Source: an uncultured Lachnospiraceae bacterium (GTDB lineage: Bacteria > Bacillota > Clostridia > Lachnospirales > Lachnospiraceae). From it: DNA of 64,000 nucleotides. Shown here piece after piece: positions 25,089 through 34,450 of the stretch; position 1 is the stretch's first letter, and each line of letters opens with the position of its first letter. Both the position numbers and the translations under genes were made by a program. The DNA is taken from positions 1 to 64,000 of the forward strand of contig CAJUHR010000007.1 in assembly GCA_910586255.1 (NCBI GenBank). Reading direction: 5' to 3'. The notes under the pieces are model-generated. The model was not told the origin of the DNA. It did no database searches and worked only from the letters and a program-made list of their open reading frames with translations.

Positions 25089-27142
25089 TGGTTTTCCTTC
25101 CCCCGCCGCGGCGGTATGGTGACACACTGAGCCAGGGTCATAAGCCGGGAGCTTTTATAAAAACCGTATTTGATAATCACAGCCAGCCGGCCGGCCGGCG
25201 TCTTATCCGGCAAATCCAAAAAGGCTCTTATAATCTGCCTCTCCCTTGGCGTCAGCCGCTCTCCATACATTTTTCCAAAGGAAGCTGCCTGCCAAAGCAT
25301 CCGGTGATAATTTTCCTCCACCTGCCGCTTTCTGTGGCATCTCTCCTGCAAGTCCTTTAAGCTTCCCGTTCTTTTGGCTCCCAGAGTATTGCTTTCATGC
25401 TGGCGATAGCGGGACAAAGGCTCCTTAACACAGTCAATTTCCCCAAAGCAGGAGGCGCACAGGGCAATCCACCAGTCATGCATAAAGCAAGCCTGGGGAA
25501 TCCGGGATGCCAGCTCTGTCAGAGGCCGGTTCATCATAAGAGCCCCGCCGGTAACAGGATTTTCCACCAAAAGCTCTGAAAGAGACAGCCTTTTGGGATT
25601 GCAGCGGCTGTAGGCAAAAAAGCTGGGACTGATAGGCTTTAATCTGGCATCCACCACCTCCATATCGGAAAAAACCAATGCCGGAATATCAGTGGTCTCA
25701 ATTTCCTTCATCCTTTTCAAAAGCTTTTCCACCTTTTCGGGAAGCCATGCGTCATCCTGGTCGCTAAGCAGCACATAATCTCCCTTTGCCTGGGACATAA
25801 GCCAGAAAAAATTCATGGCCGGAGCAGGAATCCTCTTCCCCCGGTTCTGGTATTTCCCCTCCTTGGGCCGGTAAACACAAACAACCCGGCCCGGATACTG
25901 TTTTTCATATCTCTCCAAAATCCCCCGGGTCCCGTCCCGGGAGCCGTCATCGGACACTAAAATCCGGATGTCTGCAATAGTCTGATTGAGGATAGAGTTA
26001 AGCTGCTCCTCAATATAGGAAGCCCCGTCAAAGGCTGCCAGCAAAACCTCGATTCTTGGTTTTTTGTACTCTTCCGTCCCAGTTATCTCCTCTTTGCCAA
26101 CCCGTGTTTCCTCGCGCCTGCTGCCGACCCGGTTTTCCTCACATCCGCTGCCGACCCGGTTTTCCCCGCCCCTGCCTCTGGCCTCCACCGCCTTCATTCC
26201 AAATCCTCTGCTGATCATACGGCGGGCCGGGGGACACGCCACAGTCAGATAATCCATCAGATGATAGGCCAGCATATAAAGCTCTCTGCCCTTTTCCTTT
26301 TCGGCTCCCGCCCAGGGCGTAAGGGCTAAGGCCTTCTCGTAGGCTCTCCGGTAATGGTTCAAATTCCCCCGGATCCAGGGCCGCTCGTCTCCCGCATAGT
26401 GAATGATGGCCGGATGTCCCTTAGCCTCCAAAAACTCCCCCTCTCCCACAGCCCGGTAAGTCCGGGAATATTTAACCAGCTCTCTGTAGGAAAAATACCG
26501 GTAATTGGTGAAAAAATTATATCGGGGAGACAAAAAATAAATCTGTCCCTTCAGGCCTCCGTTGATGGTATCCTGGTCACAGGCAAAAAGGCTTCCGTTC
26601 TTTTTTTCATAAAACTCTAAAAGCTTTTTCTCCACTGCCTGCTCCCGCCATTTTTTCAGGTCAATAAGCAGCACGCCGGAGTTGACGTAAGCATCCTCCT
26701 TACCAAAACCGATCTCCTTCTTTACGGACTCATAGATAGTTGGCTCCATGACCGCGCCCAAAGCCCGTCCTCTCAAATCCGTATTCCACAGATCCTCTAA
26801 GGACGCGCCCACCACCGTGTCACAGTCCAGATACAAAACCTTTTTTACATGCTCCGGCAGAAGGCTTCCCACAAACAGCCGCCCCATGGCGCTGATGTCA
26901 AAGCCCCGGGTATCCACGCCAAAGTCAAACCGTTCCCGAATGTCCCTAAGCTCCACCCACCGGATTCTTCTTTTGTATCCATTGGCCATTTCCTCCAGAC
27001 GCTTCCTGCTCTCCCCGGTAATTCCCATAGAGAGCACATACACACAAAGCTTTGGAACCTTCCTGTTTTTTGCAAACAGGGAAACCATGGAAGCTGCCAT
27101 ATGTCTGACATAGTTTTCATTGGATGCATAAACCACATTCAT
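25085..27142 (-). CDS. Two-domain glycosyltransferase: GT8 fused to GT2
   Basis: A 685-residue protein. Residues 1-270 form a GT8 domain: NVVYASNENYVRHM, the metal motif D106-C-D108 in LYLDCDTVV, and the closing HYAGDERPW. Residues about 363-685 form a GT2 domain (EVLLAAFDGASYIEEQL, SDDGSRDGT, LLSDQDDAWLP) like dTDP-rhamnosyltransferases. They are joined by an Arg/Glu-rich linker with a nine-residue repeat (ENRVGSGCE, ENRVGSRRE, ETRVGKEE). The enzyme could add two sugars in succession. No other gene in the window has this architecture. Confidence 0.93.
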   Translation of the reverse strand: MNVVYASNENYVRHMAASMVSLFAKNRKVPKLCVYVLSMGITGESRKRLEEMANGYKRRIRWVELRDIRERFDFGVDTRGFDISAMGRLFVGSLLPEHVKKVLYLDCDTVVGASLEDLWNTDLRGRALGAVMEPTIYESVKKEIGFGKEDAYVNSGVLLIDLKKWREQAVEKKLLEFYEKKNGSLFACDQDTINGGLKGQIYFLSPRYNFFTNYRYFSYRELVKYSRTYRAVGEGEFLEAKGHPAIIHYAGDERPWIRGNLNHYRRAYEKALALTPWAGAEKEKGRELYMLAYHLMDYLTVACPPARRMISRGFGMKAVEARGRGGENRVGSGCEENRVGSRREETRVGKEEITGTEEYKKPRIEVLLAAFDGASYIEEQLNSILNQTIADIRILVSDDGSRDGTRGILERYEKQYPGRVVCVYRPKEGKYQNRGKRIPAPAMNFFWLMSQAKGDYVLLSDQDDAWLPEKVEKLLKRMKEIETTDIPALVFSDMEVVDARLKPISPSFFAYSRCNPKRLSLSELLVENPVTGGALMMNRPLTELASRIPQACFMHDWWIALCASCFGEIDCVKEPLSRYRQHESNTLGAKRTGSLKDLQERCHRKRQVEENYHRMLWQAASFGKMYGERLTPRERQIIRAFLDLPDKTPAGRLAVIIKYGFYKSSRLMTLAQCVTIPPRRGKENQ
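26093..26173. repeat. 27-bp tandem repeat in the interdomain linker
   Basis: Three copies with a 27-bp period start at 26093, 26120 and 26147. The last two share GCTGCCGACCCGGTTTTCC exactly; the first is diverged. They encode the nine-residue linker repeats of the GT8-GT2 fusion. Being a multiple of three, changes in copy number would alter linker length while keeping frame. Confidence 0.85.
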
Positions 27143-27204
27143 AGGAACCTCCTGTATTCCGATGCTTCAAAATCCGTCCCTTGTGACAAGCCTTCCCTGA
27201 CCGC

Positions 27205-28305
27205 TTACATTCCGTATTTTCTGATGCGCTCCAGAGCAGAGGCTATCACCTTATCCATATCGTAATATTTGTACTCTGCCAGACGCCCGCCAAAAATCAC
27301 ATGCTTCTCCTGCTCGGCCAGCTCTGCATACCTCTGATAAAGGCGCTGGTTCTTCTCGTCATTGACCGTGTAATAGGCCTCCATGCCTTCCTCCCAGTCG
27401 GCAGGATACTCCCTGGTAATCACCGTCCTCCGCTGAGTTCCGAACTCAAAATGCTTGTGCTCAATGATCCGGGTCCAGGGGGTCTCCCGGTCCGTATAAT
27501 TAACAACCGCAACACCCTGATAATTGTCCGTATCAAGCACCTCTGTCTCAAACCGCAGGCTTCTGTACTCCAGCCTGCCGAACTGATAACCAAAATAGGC
27601 GTCAATGGCACCTGTGTAGACAATCTTATCCCCCAGCCTGTCATAGTAATCCTTGTTCTGCAGATAATCGGTTCCCGTATGAATCTCGCAATCCTCAAAC
27701 ATCTTGTCAATAATCACATTGTATCCGCCGATGGGAATCCCCTGGTATAAGTCATTAAAATAATTGTTGTCATAGGTAAAGCGCACCGGCAGCCGCTTTA
27801 TAATAAACGCCGGCAGATCCTTACAGTCCCGTCCCCACTGTTTTTCCGTGTAGCCCTTCACCAGCTTTTTGTAGATATCCGTTCCCACCAGGCTGATGGC
27901 CTGCTCCTCTAAGTTTTGGGGCTCCCCGGACACAGCCTTTTTCTGCCTGTCAATAATGGTCTTTGCCTCATCGGGAGTGCTGATTCCCCACATCTTGCTG
28001 AAGGTATTCATGTTAAAAGGCATATTGTAGATCTCACCCCGGTAATTGGCCACAGGGCTGTTGGTGTAACGGTTAAACTCCGCCAAACCATTGACATAAT
28101 CCCAAACCTGCCGGTCACTGGTATGAAAAATATGAGCCCCGTACCGATGGACGTGGATTCCCTCCATCTCCTCACAGTACACATTGCCGCCAATGTGATC
28201 TCTCTTCTCCACCACCAGACAGCTTCTTCCCCGCTTTTTGGCCTCATTGGCCCACACGCCGGCATACAATCCGCTTCCAACCAGCACATAATCATATTTT
28301 TTCAT
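27205..28305 (-). CDS. glf: UDP-galactopyranose mutase
   Basis: A 366-residue flavoenzyme converting UDP-galactopyranose to UDP-galactofuranose. GSGLYAGVWANEA with VVEKRDHIGGN is the FAD-binding start; HRYGAHIFHTS, GYTEKQWGRD and the C-terminal GGRLAEYKYYDMD are strongly conserved in Glf. The ATG at 28305 has GGAGGAG 8 nt upstream; the frame also offers a TTG two codons earlier. It implies galactofuranose in a surface glycan made by the neighbouring glycosyltransferases. Confidence 0.96.
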   Translation of the reverse strand: MKKYDYVLVGSGLYAGVWANEAKKRGRSCLVVEKRDHIGGNVYCEEMEGIHVHRYGAHIFHTSDRQVWDYVNGLAEFNRYTNSPVANYRGEIYNMPFNMNTFSKMWGISTPDEAKTIIDRQKKAVSGEPQNLEEQAISLVGTDIYKKLVKGYTEKQWGRDCKDLPAFIIKRLPVRFTYDNNYFNDLYQGIPIGGYNVIIDKMFEDCEIHTGTDYLQNKDYYDRLGDKIVYTGAIDAYFGYQFGRLEYRSLRFETEVLDTDNYQGVAVVNYTDRETPWTRIIEHKHFEFGTQRRTVITREYPADWEEGMEAYYTVNDEKNQRLYQRYAELAEQEKHVIFGGRLAEYKYYDMDKVIASALERIRKYGM

Positions 28306-28387
28306 TGTCAAATCTCCTCCTCGGCTCTATTCCTAGTCGCCCCAGACTTCTCATAGCATTTCCGATTGCTTTTCTCCCCGTTTTCTT

Positions 28388-28424
28388 GGCGTACCTTTCA
28401 GAAATGCTTAACTAACTGACATTG
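28388..28424. repeat. 37-nt sequence shared with 36023-36059
   Basis: About 30 of 37 bases match the second copy in the same orientation, including exact blocks GGCGTACCTTT, CTTAA and ACTGACATTG. The far end reads CAATGTCA...TTAAG on the other strand, resembling the 14-bp ends of the segment at 2-3532. It overlaps the last nine codons of the GIY-YIG gene and lies in the leader of glf. Possibly a mobile-element end. Confidence 0.5.
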
Positions 28425-28688
28425 TTCAGATATCTCTGCATTTTCTATCAGCCGCAGCTTTTCCTGTCGTGTCATTCTTTTTATGGCGGCCTCTCTCTGC
28501 ATTGCCTCTTTTTTTGTCGCAAATTCCTCACAGTACACCAAATGCACCGGGCGCCTCCCCCGGGTATATTTTGCCCCGCATCCCCTGTTGTGGGCCTCCA
28601 CCCGCTCCTTCAAATGGTTTGTCCACCCACAGTACAGGCTCCCATCGGCACATTGCAGCAGATAAGTGTAATTGCCCCTGCTTTCCAT
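28398..28688 (-). CDS. GIY-YIG nuclease family protein
   Basis: A 96-residue protein: YTYLLQCADGSLYCGWTNHLKER carries the GIY-YIG-type core (YLLQC...LYCGWT), then the catalytic-type Arg of LKERVEAHN and the Glu of KKEAMQREAAIK. Small stand-alone proteins of this URI/YhbQ type are common, and their DNA or RNA role is unclear. The last residues (QCQLVKHF) fall in the shared 37-nt repeat, so the natural C-terminus may have been replaced. It follows the GGDEF gene with a 3-nt gap. Confidence 0.88.
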   Translation of the reverse strand: MESRGNYTYLLQCADGSLYCGWTNHLKERVEAHNRGCGAKYTRGRRPVHLVYCEEFATKKEAMQREAAIKRMTRQEKLRLIENAEISEQCQLVKHF

Positions 28689-28691
28689 AGC

Positions 28692-29768
28692 CTAGACAGA
28701 CGGCCTCTTTTGGTGATATCTTATCTTATTCTGCCGTTTGCACTCATACATGGCCACATCTGCCTGCCGAAGCAGCTCCTCTATGCTCAGGCTCTCCTTA
28801 TCATCACCGATCTCAATCAGCCCAAAGCTAAAGCTGGCCGGATACTCCTTATTATGGTTTTCCAGGAAATAGTCAAGTCCGGAAATCATTTTTTGATGGG
28901 CCATCTCTCTGGGGCAGTCTGTCAGCACGGCGCAGAACTCATCGCCGCCGATTCGGGCAAACACATCCATATCCCGAAGCTGAATCTGAATAGCTTCCAC
29001 AAAACTTCGGATATATTCATCCCCCTCCAGATGTCCGTAATTGTCATTTACATGCTTTAGCCCGTCCAAGTCCATATAGCACAAAACGGCCCTTCGGGAA
29101 TCCTCCAAAAGGCGGCTCATATACTCCATAAAATAGGTGCGGTTATAGATTCCTGTTCCCTGATCCCGATAGGCCTTGGCCTTCAGCCTGCGGCTGGTTT
29201 CCTTGTCAATGGTGATATCCAGCACAATGTGGGCATAGGCCCGCCTGTTTTTCCACACAATGGGAAATGTGGTAATCCGGTAAACATTTCCCGTGTCGGC
29301 CTCCGCCTCCCAGACCTTTCCCTCCTCATCATCCTTCCATTCTAAAAGCTGATGTCTGAAGGACAAGCGCTTTTCACAGTATTGGCAGTACTCTAAGTCA
29401 GATTTTTCCGCCTCAAGCCTTTTGTTGCAGTACATGATTTCCTGGTTTTCCCGGTCAATAACCATAATCCACTCATGTCTCTTTCTTGTAAGCTCCAGCA
29501 AAAGCTCATTATATCCTTCCGCCACCTCTGCCTGCTCATGGGCCCTTTTTGTCTCCTGCCTCCAGTAATTCTCCCACTCCTCAAGCTTCTGGTCCAGATC
29601 GGAAAACACTCCGGAAAGGTCGTCCAAAATACTCTCTTCAGACTCTCCGCCCCGCTTATCTGTCGGCTCCTTTTTTAGCAGGTATTCTAAAACATGGCGC
29701 TTTTCGGAGCTTAAATACTCCTTTAAAGATGGCTTTTGCGAATTTTTCTCAATATTATTCTCTTCCAT
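28692..29768 (-). CDS. Diguanylate cyclase with PAS-like sensor
   Basis: A 358-residue soluble protein. An N-terminal coiled-coil stretch (Glu/Lys-rich, residues 1-90) leads to a PAS-like region (residues ~95-190, EWIMVIDRENQEIMYCNKRL). The C-terminal GGDEF domain has the intact active-site motif in ARIGGDEFCAVL and the RTYFMEYM start block. It should make cyclic di-GMP, which often controls exopolysaccharide output. The inhibitory RxxD site is not evident upstream of GGDEF. It lies between an acyltransferase gene and glycan genes. Confidence 0.93.
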   Translation of the reverse strand: MEENNIEKNSQKPSLKEYLSSEKRHVLEYLLKKEPTDKRGGESEESILDDLSGVFSDLDQKLEEWENYWRQETKRAHEQAEVAEGYNELLLELTRKRHEWIMVIDRENQEIMYCNKRLEAEKSDLEYCQYCEKRLSFRHQLLEWKDDEEGKVWEAEADTGNVYRITTFPIVWKNRRAYAHIVLDITIDKETSRRLKAKAYRDQGTGIYNRTYFMEYMSRLLEDSRRAVLCYMDLDGLKHVNDNYGHLEGDEYIRSFVEAIQIQLRDMDVFARIGGDEFCAVLTDCPREMAHQKMISGLDYFLENHNKEYPASFSFGLIEIGDDKESLSIEELLRQADVAMYECKRQNKIRYHQKRPSV

Positions 29769-29878
29769 GAATCTTCCTCTTTCCCTGTGTTTAAGCCTTT
29801 CACAACAATCCCGATAATCCTTGATCTGTTACAGCGTTTCTACTATCATACACTATCCCATATAATAATTCCAGTTTT

Positions 29879-30913
29879 TTAAATGAGTTTTTTCACCCAG
29901 GAAAAGCCCTTTTTCTCCGACACCCAGGCCATGAACCAGGCAAACAAAAGCATGGGAGCCAGGATGGAGACAGCGATTCCCTTTTTCGTGGCAGGAAGAG
30001 GATTCCATCTTGCTGCCCAGCCATACAGATGAAAAAAATACACGTGGGACAGATAAATCCACTCGCTTGCGGCTCGCAGCCTCGGATACAGCTTTCTGTC
30101 CTTCCACCTAACCTCTGAGGCGGCCGCAAACAGGAAAAAAGCCGCCGGCGCCGATGTAAATACCATGTTGGTGTTGCTGCAGCGTATCACCTCATAAAGC
30201 ATCAGGCCCGTGGCACCGAAAGCCCCTGCCAGAGCTGCCCGGAAAGGAATTTTTATCTTTGTCTTTGCAAACCACAGCCCCAGGGCCACAAAAAAGAAGC
30301 CATAAAAGACCCCGTTGCGCACAGTCAGAAAATACCGGAAATACACATTTAAAAGCAGCTGAAGTCTCATGGGAAGCTGCTGGTTAAAATACCAGTTATC
30401 ACAGATGCATCCAATACCAAAAAGCACTGCTCCCGGCGCCACCAGCTGCCAGATTTTCACTCCTCTTCGGTAGGCAGCGCCCACCAGCACAGACGCGGCT
30501 AAAAGGGCCGGAAGATACCAAAGCTGTACGGTGGTGCTGCTAAAGAAAAAGGCTTGCACATAGTATATGACAGCCCTGGCCACGTCTTTATCCTGGCCGT
30601 TTCTCCAATTGATATAATCAATCGGCAGATAGATCACCGACCAGAGAAGGTAAAGCTTAAAGATCCGGATGCCATATCCAATAATGGCCTTTTTGCTCTC
30701 CTTTTGATTTTCTCTGTCCACCTTCCTGAACAGAAAAAATCCGGCGGTGATAAAAAATACCGGCACCGCCAGATTGGAAAGCCAGGCGCCCACTACCAGG
30801 CGCCATTTACTTTCTGCCGGATAAAAAATCTGGATCATATGGCGTGCCGCCACCAGCACCGCCATAGTCACCTTCAGCACATCCAGCCCGTTATATTGTC
30901 TTTTCTCCACCAT
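29879..30913 (-). CDS. Acyltransferase 3 family membrane protein
   Basis: 344 residues with about ten membrane spans. The N-terminal block LDVLKVTMAVLVAARHM with the catalytic-type Arg-His and AVPVFFITAGFFLFRKV are the usual acyltransferase 3 motifs. Members O-acetylate or succinylate surface glycans or peptidoglycan. Its place between wall hydrolases and glycosyltransferases suits glycan decoration. The 110-nt gap after it toward the GGDEF gene shows nothing clear. Confidence 0.87.
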   Translation of the reverse strand: MVEKRQYNGLDVLKVTMAVLVAARHMIQIFYPAESKWRLVVGAWLSNLAVPVFFITAGFFLFRKVDRENQKESKKAIIGYGIRIFKLYLLWSVIYLPIDYINWRNGQDKDVARAVIYYVQAFFFSSTTVQLWYLPALLAASVLVGAAYRRGVKIWQLVAPGAVLFGIGCICDNWYFNQQLPMRLQLLLNVYFRYFLTVRNGVFYGFFFVALGLWFAKTKIKIPFRAALAGAFGATGLMLYEVIRCSNTNMVFTSAPAAFFLFAAASEVRWKDRKLYPRLRAASEWIYLSHVYFFHLYGWAARWNPLPATKKGIAVSILAPMLLFAWFMAWVSEKKGFSWVKKLI

Positions 30914-30925
30914 TTTTTGCCCTCG

Positions 30926-32221
30926 CTACTCCAAAAATGTTACGGCCTTACACGGAGTCCGGTAATTGTAGGGAGAAATACAAATGCCGGTGGTGGAATT
31001 GCTGGCATGAATCACCTGCCCGCCTCCTATGTACAGCGCCACATGGTTAATATAGCTGCCGCTGGCATAAAAGAGCAAATCTCCCGGCTGAGCCGCGTCT
31101 ATGGCAATCTCCCGGCCGTTAGCCGCCTGGTCTCTTGAACTGCGCCCGGTGGTGATCCCGAAATTGGCAAATACTCCCTGGGTAAATCCGGAACAGTCGG
31201 TGCCGTTTGTCAGGCTTGTCCCTCCAAAGACGTAAGGATTACCCAAAAACTGTCTGGCATAGGCCACAATGGCATTCCTGGTTGCCGATGCCACCGTGAC
31301 GGAGCCGGGAGTGGATGCAGCGCCTCCCCCAGGGCCCGACTGGCCACTTCCGGGACCGTCTGGAACCGATATCCCCGGGGAGGAAGCCTGCGAACCGGAA
31401 GAAAGAGCCGGCGCCGATGCCTGCTGGGAATTGTCGCTTTCTATGGGATTGGCGGCAATCAGCATTTCCGAGGAGCCGGCGCTCATACTGCTTCCTCCTG
31501 CCGCCGCCTGGCCTCTGCCTCCCCCCTTGCCGACTCCGCCTCCCGCCGCCTCCGCCTGCCGGGCCAGCTGCAGGGCAGCTATGGCATTGACCGCATCCTG
31601 CTTTCTCTGAGCTTCCTCTGCCAGCTTCTGCCGTTCCTCCTCCAAAGACACGGCCTGGTCAAACTCCACCTGGGTTTTGCAGTATTCCGCGGACACATAT
31701 CCCACCAGATCCGCATCCACCTCAACCTTATAAAAATTCCCTTCCTCCCCCAGAACCACATACCTGGCTCCCTGGGAAAGCAGGGTCAGCACATTGCTGC
31801 TCAAATCCGGCTGTTCCCGCAAACGCAGGCTCTCCGTGTTGACGGTCACAAACTCCCGCCCGATAGACTGCGCCAGCTTCTCCGCCGCCTCCCCGGTGAT
31901 AAAGTACTGGGCCTTAATATAGCCGGTCACGGTTCCGGACTGGATCCGATACCAGGTTCCTCCCTCCCCCTCCACGGTCTCCTGAATCACTGCCGCGCAG
32001 TTATTGTATATTTTTCCCACAATCCGGCTGGAGGTGCTGGCCTGCTCCCGTATGTTTACGTAATCCGTCACCTGGGAGACGGCAATGTGGGAATAATCCT
32101 CCTGGGCCGTCACAATCGTCACCGGATGGAGCGACCGGCTCACATCCCCGTAAGCCGTGATGCCTCCTGTCAGGGCCACACTAAGAAAGCCTGCCGTCAG
32201 TATCTTCCAGTTTTTTCTCAT
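30926..32221 (-). CDS. Secreted NlpC/P60 endopeptidase with two SH3 domains
   Basis: About 431 residues from the second ATG (32221; GGGAGG 9 nt upstream). Order: signal peptide (LTAGFLSVALTGGITAYG); two bacterial SH3 domains (residues ~48-108 and ~125-185, each with a VNIREQAS or LRLREQPD core); a short coiled coil; a Gly/Ser/Pro-rich linker; and a C-terminal NlpC/P60 domain from about 315. The catalytic triad is visible as Cys343 (GTDCSGFTQ), His393 (INHVALYIG) and His405 (VIHASN). It should cut stem peptides, typically between D-isoglutamate and the diamino acid. Confidence 0.95.
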   Translation of the reverse strand: MRKNWKILTAGFLSVALTGGITAYGDVSRSLHPVTIVTAQEDYSHIAVSQVTDYVNIREQASTSSRIVGKIYNNCAAVIQETVEGEGGTWYRIQSGTVTGYIKAQYFITGEAAEKLAQSIGREFVTVNTESLRLREQPDLSSNVLTLLSQGARYVVLGEEGNFYKVEVDADLVGYVSAEYCKTQVEFDQAVSLEEERQKLAEEAQRKQDAVNAIAALQLARQAEAAGGGVGKGGGRGQAAAGGSSMSAGSSEMLIAANPIESDNSQQASAPALSSGSQASSPGISVPDGPGSGQSGPGGGAASTPGSVTVASATRNAIVAYARQFLGNPYVFGGTSLTNGTDCSGFTQGVFANFGITTGRSSRDQAANGREIAIDAAQPGDLLFYASGSYINHVALYIGGGQVIHASNSTTGICISPYNYRTPCKAVTFLE

Positions 32222-32236
32222 TGGCATATGCCTCCC

Positions 32237-33289
32237 TTAGCATTTTGTCAGATATCGCTCTGCGCTGGTGACCGCGTTGGCCCCGTCCGCCACCGCTGTG
32301 GCAATCTGACGAAGCTGCTTTGTACGCACATCTCCGGCGGCATAGATTCCAGGCACCGTGGTCTCTCCTGTCTCCCCAGCCCGTATATAGCCCTGCTCCG
32401 TCTCCAAAAGGCCCGTAAAGGCCTGACTGTTGGGAGTGATTCCCACCGCGATAAACACTCCGTCCACATCCAGCCAGCTTTTCTCTTTTGTCTTTACATT
32501 CTTAAGAGCCAGTTTCTGTACCTTCTGCTCTCCCAAAATCTCTTCCACCACACTGTCCCAGATCACCGTAATATTTTCCAGAGCAAAGACCTTCTCCTGA
32601 AGGACTTTTGCTCCCCTAAACTCATCTCTCCGGTGAATCAGATATACATGGCTGCACATACGGGAAAGAAAAATGGCATCCTCTAACGCCACGTCTCCTC
32701 CCCCCACCACGGCAGTAACCTTCTTTTTAAAAAATGCCCCGTCACAGGTGGCACAGTAACTAATCCCCCTGCCTGCAAGCTCCTGCTCCCCAGGCACCGA
32801 CAGCTTTCTGTGGGTGGCCCCGGAAGCGATGATGACCGTCCGGGCCAGATACTCCTCCTTCTTTCCCACAACCCGCTTCCACACGGTCCCCTCGGCCTTA
32901 TCAGGAGACTGCCCTGCTTCCGTCTTCAAAAGCAGGGACACCTCTCCCGTCCGGACTCCGGACCCATCCTCTTCTTCTCCCTCTGACGCAAGCTCGGCTG
33001 CCTGCAGCACCTCCGCTTCCGCCTCCAGCAGAATCTCACGGACCTCATCCTGGGCAAATTCCGCCTCCAGCCTATCCGCATGCTGCCGAAGCTTCATCCC
33101 CAAATCAAAACCGTTGATTCCGGGCAGGCCCGGATAATTATCCACCTCATAAGTATTTAACACCTGGCCGCCGCTCATCATCTCTTTCTCCAAAACCAGA
33201 GTGTGAAGTCTTGCCCGCTGGGCATAAATAGCAGCCGCCAACCCGGCCGGGCCGGATCCAATGATAATCAAATCGTATTGTTTCGTCAT
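32237..33289 (-). CDS. trxB: Thioredoxin-disulfide reductase-like protein with an internal insertion
   Basis: 350 residues from the ATG at 33289 (GGAG 8 nt upstream; the frame stays open to 33442 without a site). The FAD loop is GSGPAG (11-16), the redox pair is C179-A-T-C182 and the NADPH loop is VGGGDVALEDA. Normal TrxB is about 310 residues with its redox pair near 136-139. Here about 43 extra, largely Glu-rich residues interrupt the FAD domain at roughly 88-145. No thioredoxin gene is adjacent. It may be a TrxB variant or a relative with another partner. Confidence 0.9.
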   Translation of the reverse strand: MTKQYDLIIIGSGPAGLAAAIYAQRARLHTLVLEKEMMSGGQVLNTYEVDNYPGLPGINGFDLGMKLRQHADRLEAEFAQDEVREILLEAEAEVLQAAELASEGEEEDGSGVRTGEVSLLLKTEAGQSPDKAEGTVWKRVVGKKEEYLARTVIIASGATHRKLSVPGEQELAGRGISYCATCDGAFFKKKVTAVVGGGDVALEDAIFLSRMCSHVYLIHRRDEFRGAKVLQEKVFALENITVIWDSVVEEILGEQKVQKLALKNVKTKEKSWLDVDGVFIAVGITPNSQAFTGLLETEQGYIRAGETGETTVPGIYAAGDVRTKQLRQIATAVADGANAVTSAERYLTKC

Positions 33290-33469
33290 TTTCCTACTCC
33301 ATTTCCATGACTTTCCTGTTTCTGTTAAGTATATCATAACTTTTTTTAAAGATACATACTCTTCTAAAAATTGTAATTCTTTTGTAAAATTTTTGTGACC
33401 GTTCAGATAGGTCTGCCCGTTCACCTTTTTGTGACTGTTCAAGCAGGCAGCTTTTTGCAGTTCTTGTCT

Positions 33470-34444
33470 TTATTTGTTTTTCTTTCTGGCTATGTTTCTC
33501 TTTTTTCCGCTCTTCTTTTTGTTCTCCGTTTTTTCTGTCTGCATTTTCTCCTCTGCCACCAATGCCCCCTTCTCATCGGTTTTCAGACACATTCTCCCCT
33601 CAAACATGCTTCCGTCCTCTGTCAGCCGGTACAGCTCCTTTTTCCACACCACCCACTGATCTCTGACCATCGCCCCATTGGGGCCAAGATAATACCATCT
33701 TTTGTCTTTTCCCGCTTTCCAGGTGTCCTGGACCATCATCCCGGCGCCGTCAAACCAGTACCAGTCCTCCCCATCCTGATACCAGTCATTATAAACCGGT
33801 TCCCCTGTATTTCCCAGATAAAATCTCCAGCCTCCGTACTCCTGTACCCATCCTGATTTTTTCTCCGGCAAAGGCTCCGTCACATTATAATGCAAAGCGA
33901 TGGCCCGCGCCTCAGCCCTAGCCAGCCGGCGTATATTCTCCTCGTCCAAAAGCCATCGGACAATCTGAGAATTGGTGTGAAAGGAATGTTCCAGAATCAG
34001 TCCCGGAGTTCCCTCCGATGTGGCTCCCCGCAGCACTCCGTAATAGTCTCCGTTTTTTCCTCGCCGGTGTTCGATTCTGGCCGGCTGTCTGGTTTTCATC
34101 ACCTGCTCCACACACTGAGCCAGGGCCATGCCGATCCCGTCTGCCCTTCCGTCAATGGCGCAGTAAGCCGCCGGATAATCCACCGAATCGTTGATCTCTG
34201 CTCCCACCGCGTTAGTATGATCCGAAATAAACAATGTACAGCCCTTTGACGCGGCCCCGCGGTTAAAAAGCCCCATATCCTTGCTCTGATCGGATCTGGT
34301 GGTTATCACCTCAATCCCATACTCCTCCAGATACTCTTTCTGCAAAAGGTGCAGCTTCCAGGTAAAATCCGATTCATAATACCGGCTGTCCGCCGGGCTT
34401 TGATTGTATTTGCCGTAATGTCCGGCATCGATGCAGATCTTCAT
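33470..34444 (-). CDS. N-acetylmuramoyl-L-alanine amidase (Amidase_3) with wall-binding repeats, no signal peptide
   Basis: 324 residues. It starts MKICIDAGHYGK with the zinc His9; DHTNAV and ILEHSFHTN supply the remaining catalytic residues of Amidase_3. From about residue 195, four Trp/Tyr-rich repeats of the choline/wall-binding type follow (WRFYLGNTGEPVYNDWYQDG), ending in a basic Lys-rich tail. There is no signal peptide, so release must be by lysis, a holin or an unrecognised route. It resembles phage endolysins, but no phage genes flank it. Its ATG is preceded directly by a terminator-like hairpin. Confidence 0.9.
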   Translation of the reverse strand: MKICIDAGHYGKYNQSPADSRYYESDFTWKLHLLQKEYLEEYGIEVITTRSDQSKDMGLFNRGAASKGCTLFISDHTNAVGAEINDSVDYPAAYCAIDGRADGIGMALAQCVEQVMKTRQPARIEHRRGKNGDYYGVLRGATSEGTPGLILEHSFHTNSQIVRWLLDEENIRRLARAEARAIALHYNVTEPLPEKKSGWVQEYGGWRFYLGNTGEPVYNDWYQDGEDWYWFDGAGMMVQDTWKAGKDKRWYYLGPNGAMVRDQWVVWKKELYRLTEDGSMFEGRMCLKTDEKGALVAEEKMQTEKTENKKKSGKKRNIARKKNK

Positions 34445-34450
34445 AAAAAA

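Noticed and set aside
33470..34444. Amidase gene as evidence of a prophage
   Set aside because: No holin, tail, capsid, integrase or terminase gene lies nearby; the flanking genes are ordinary chromosomal ones.
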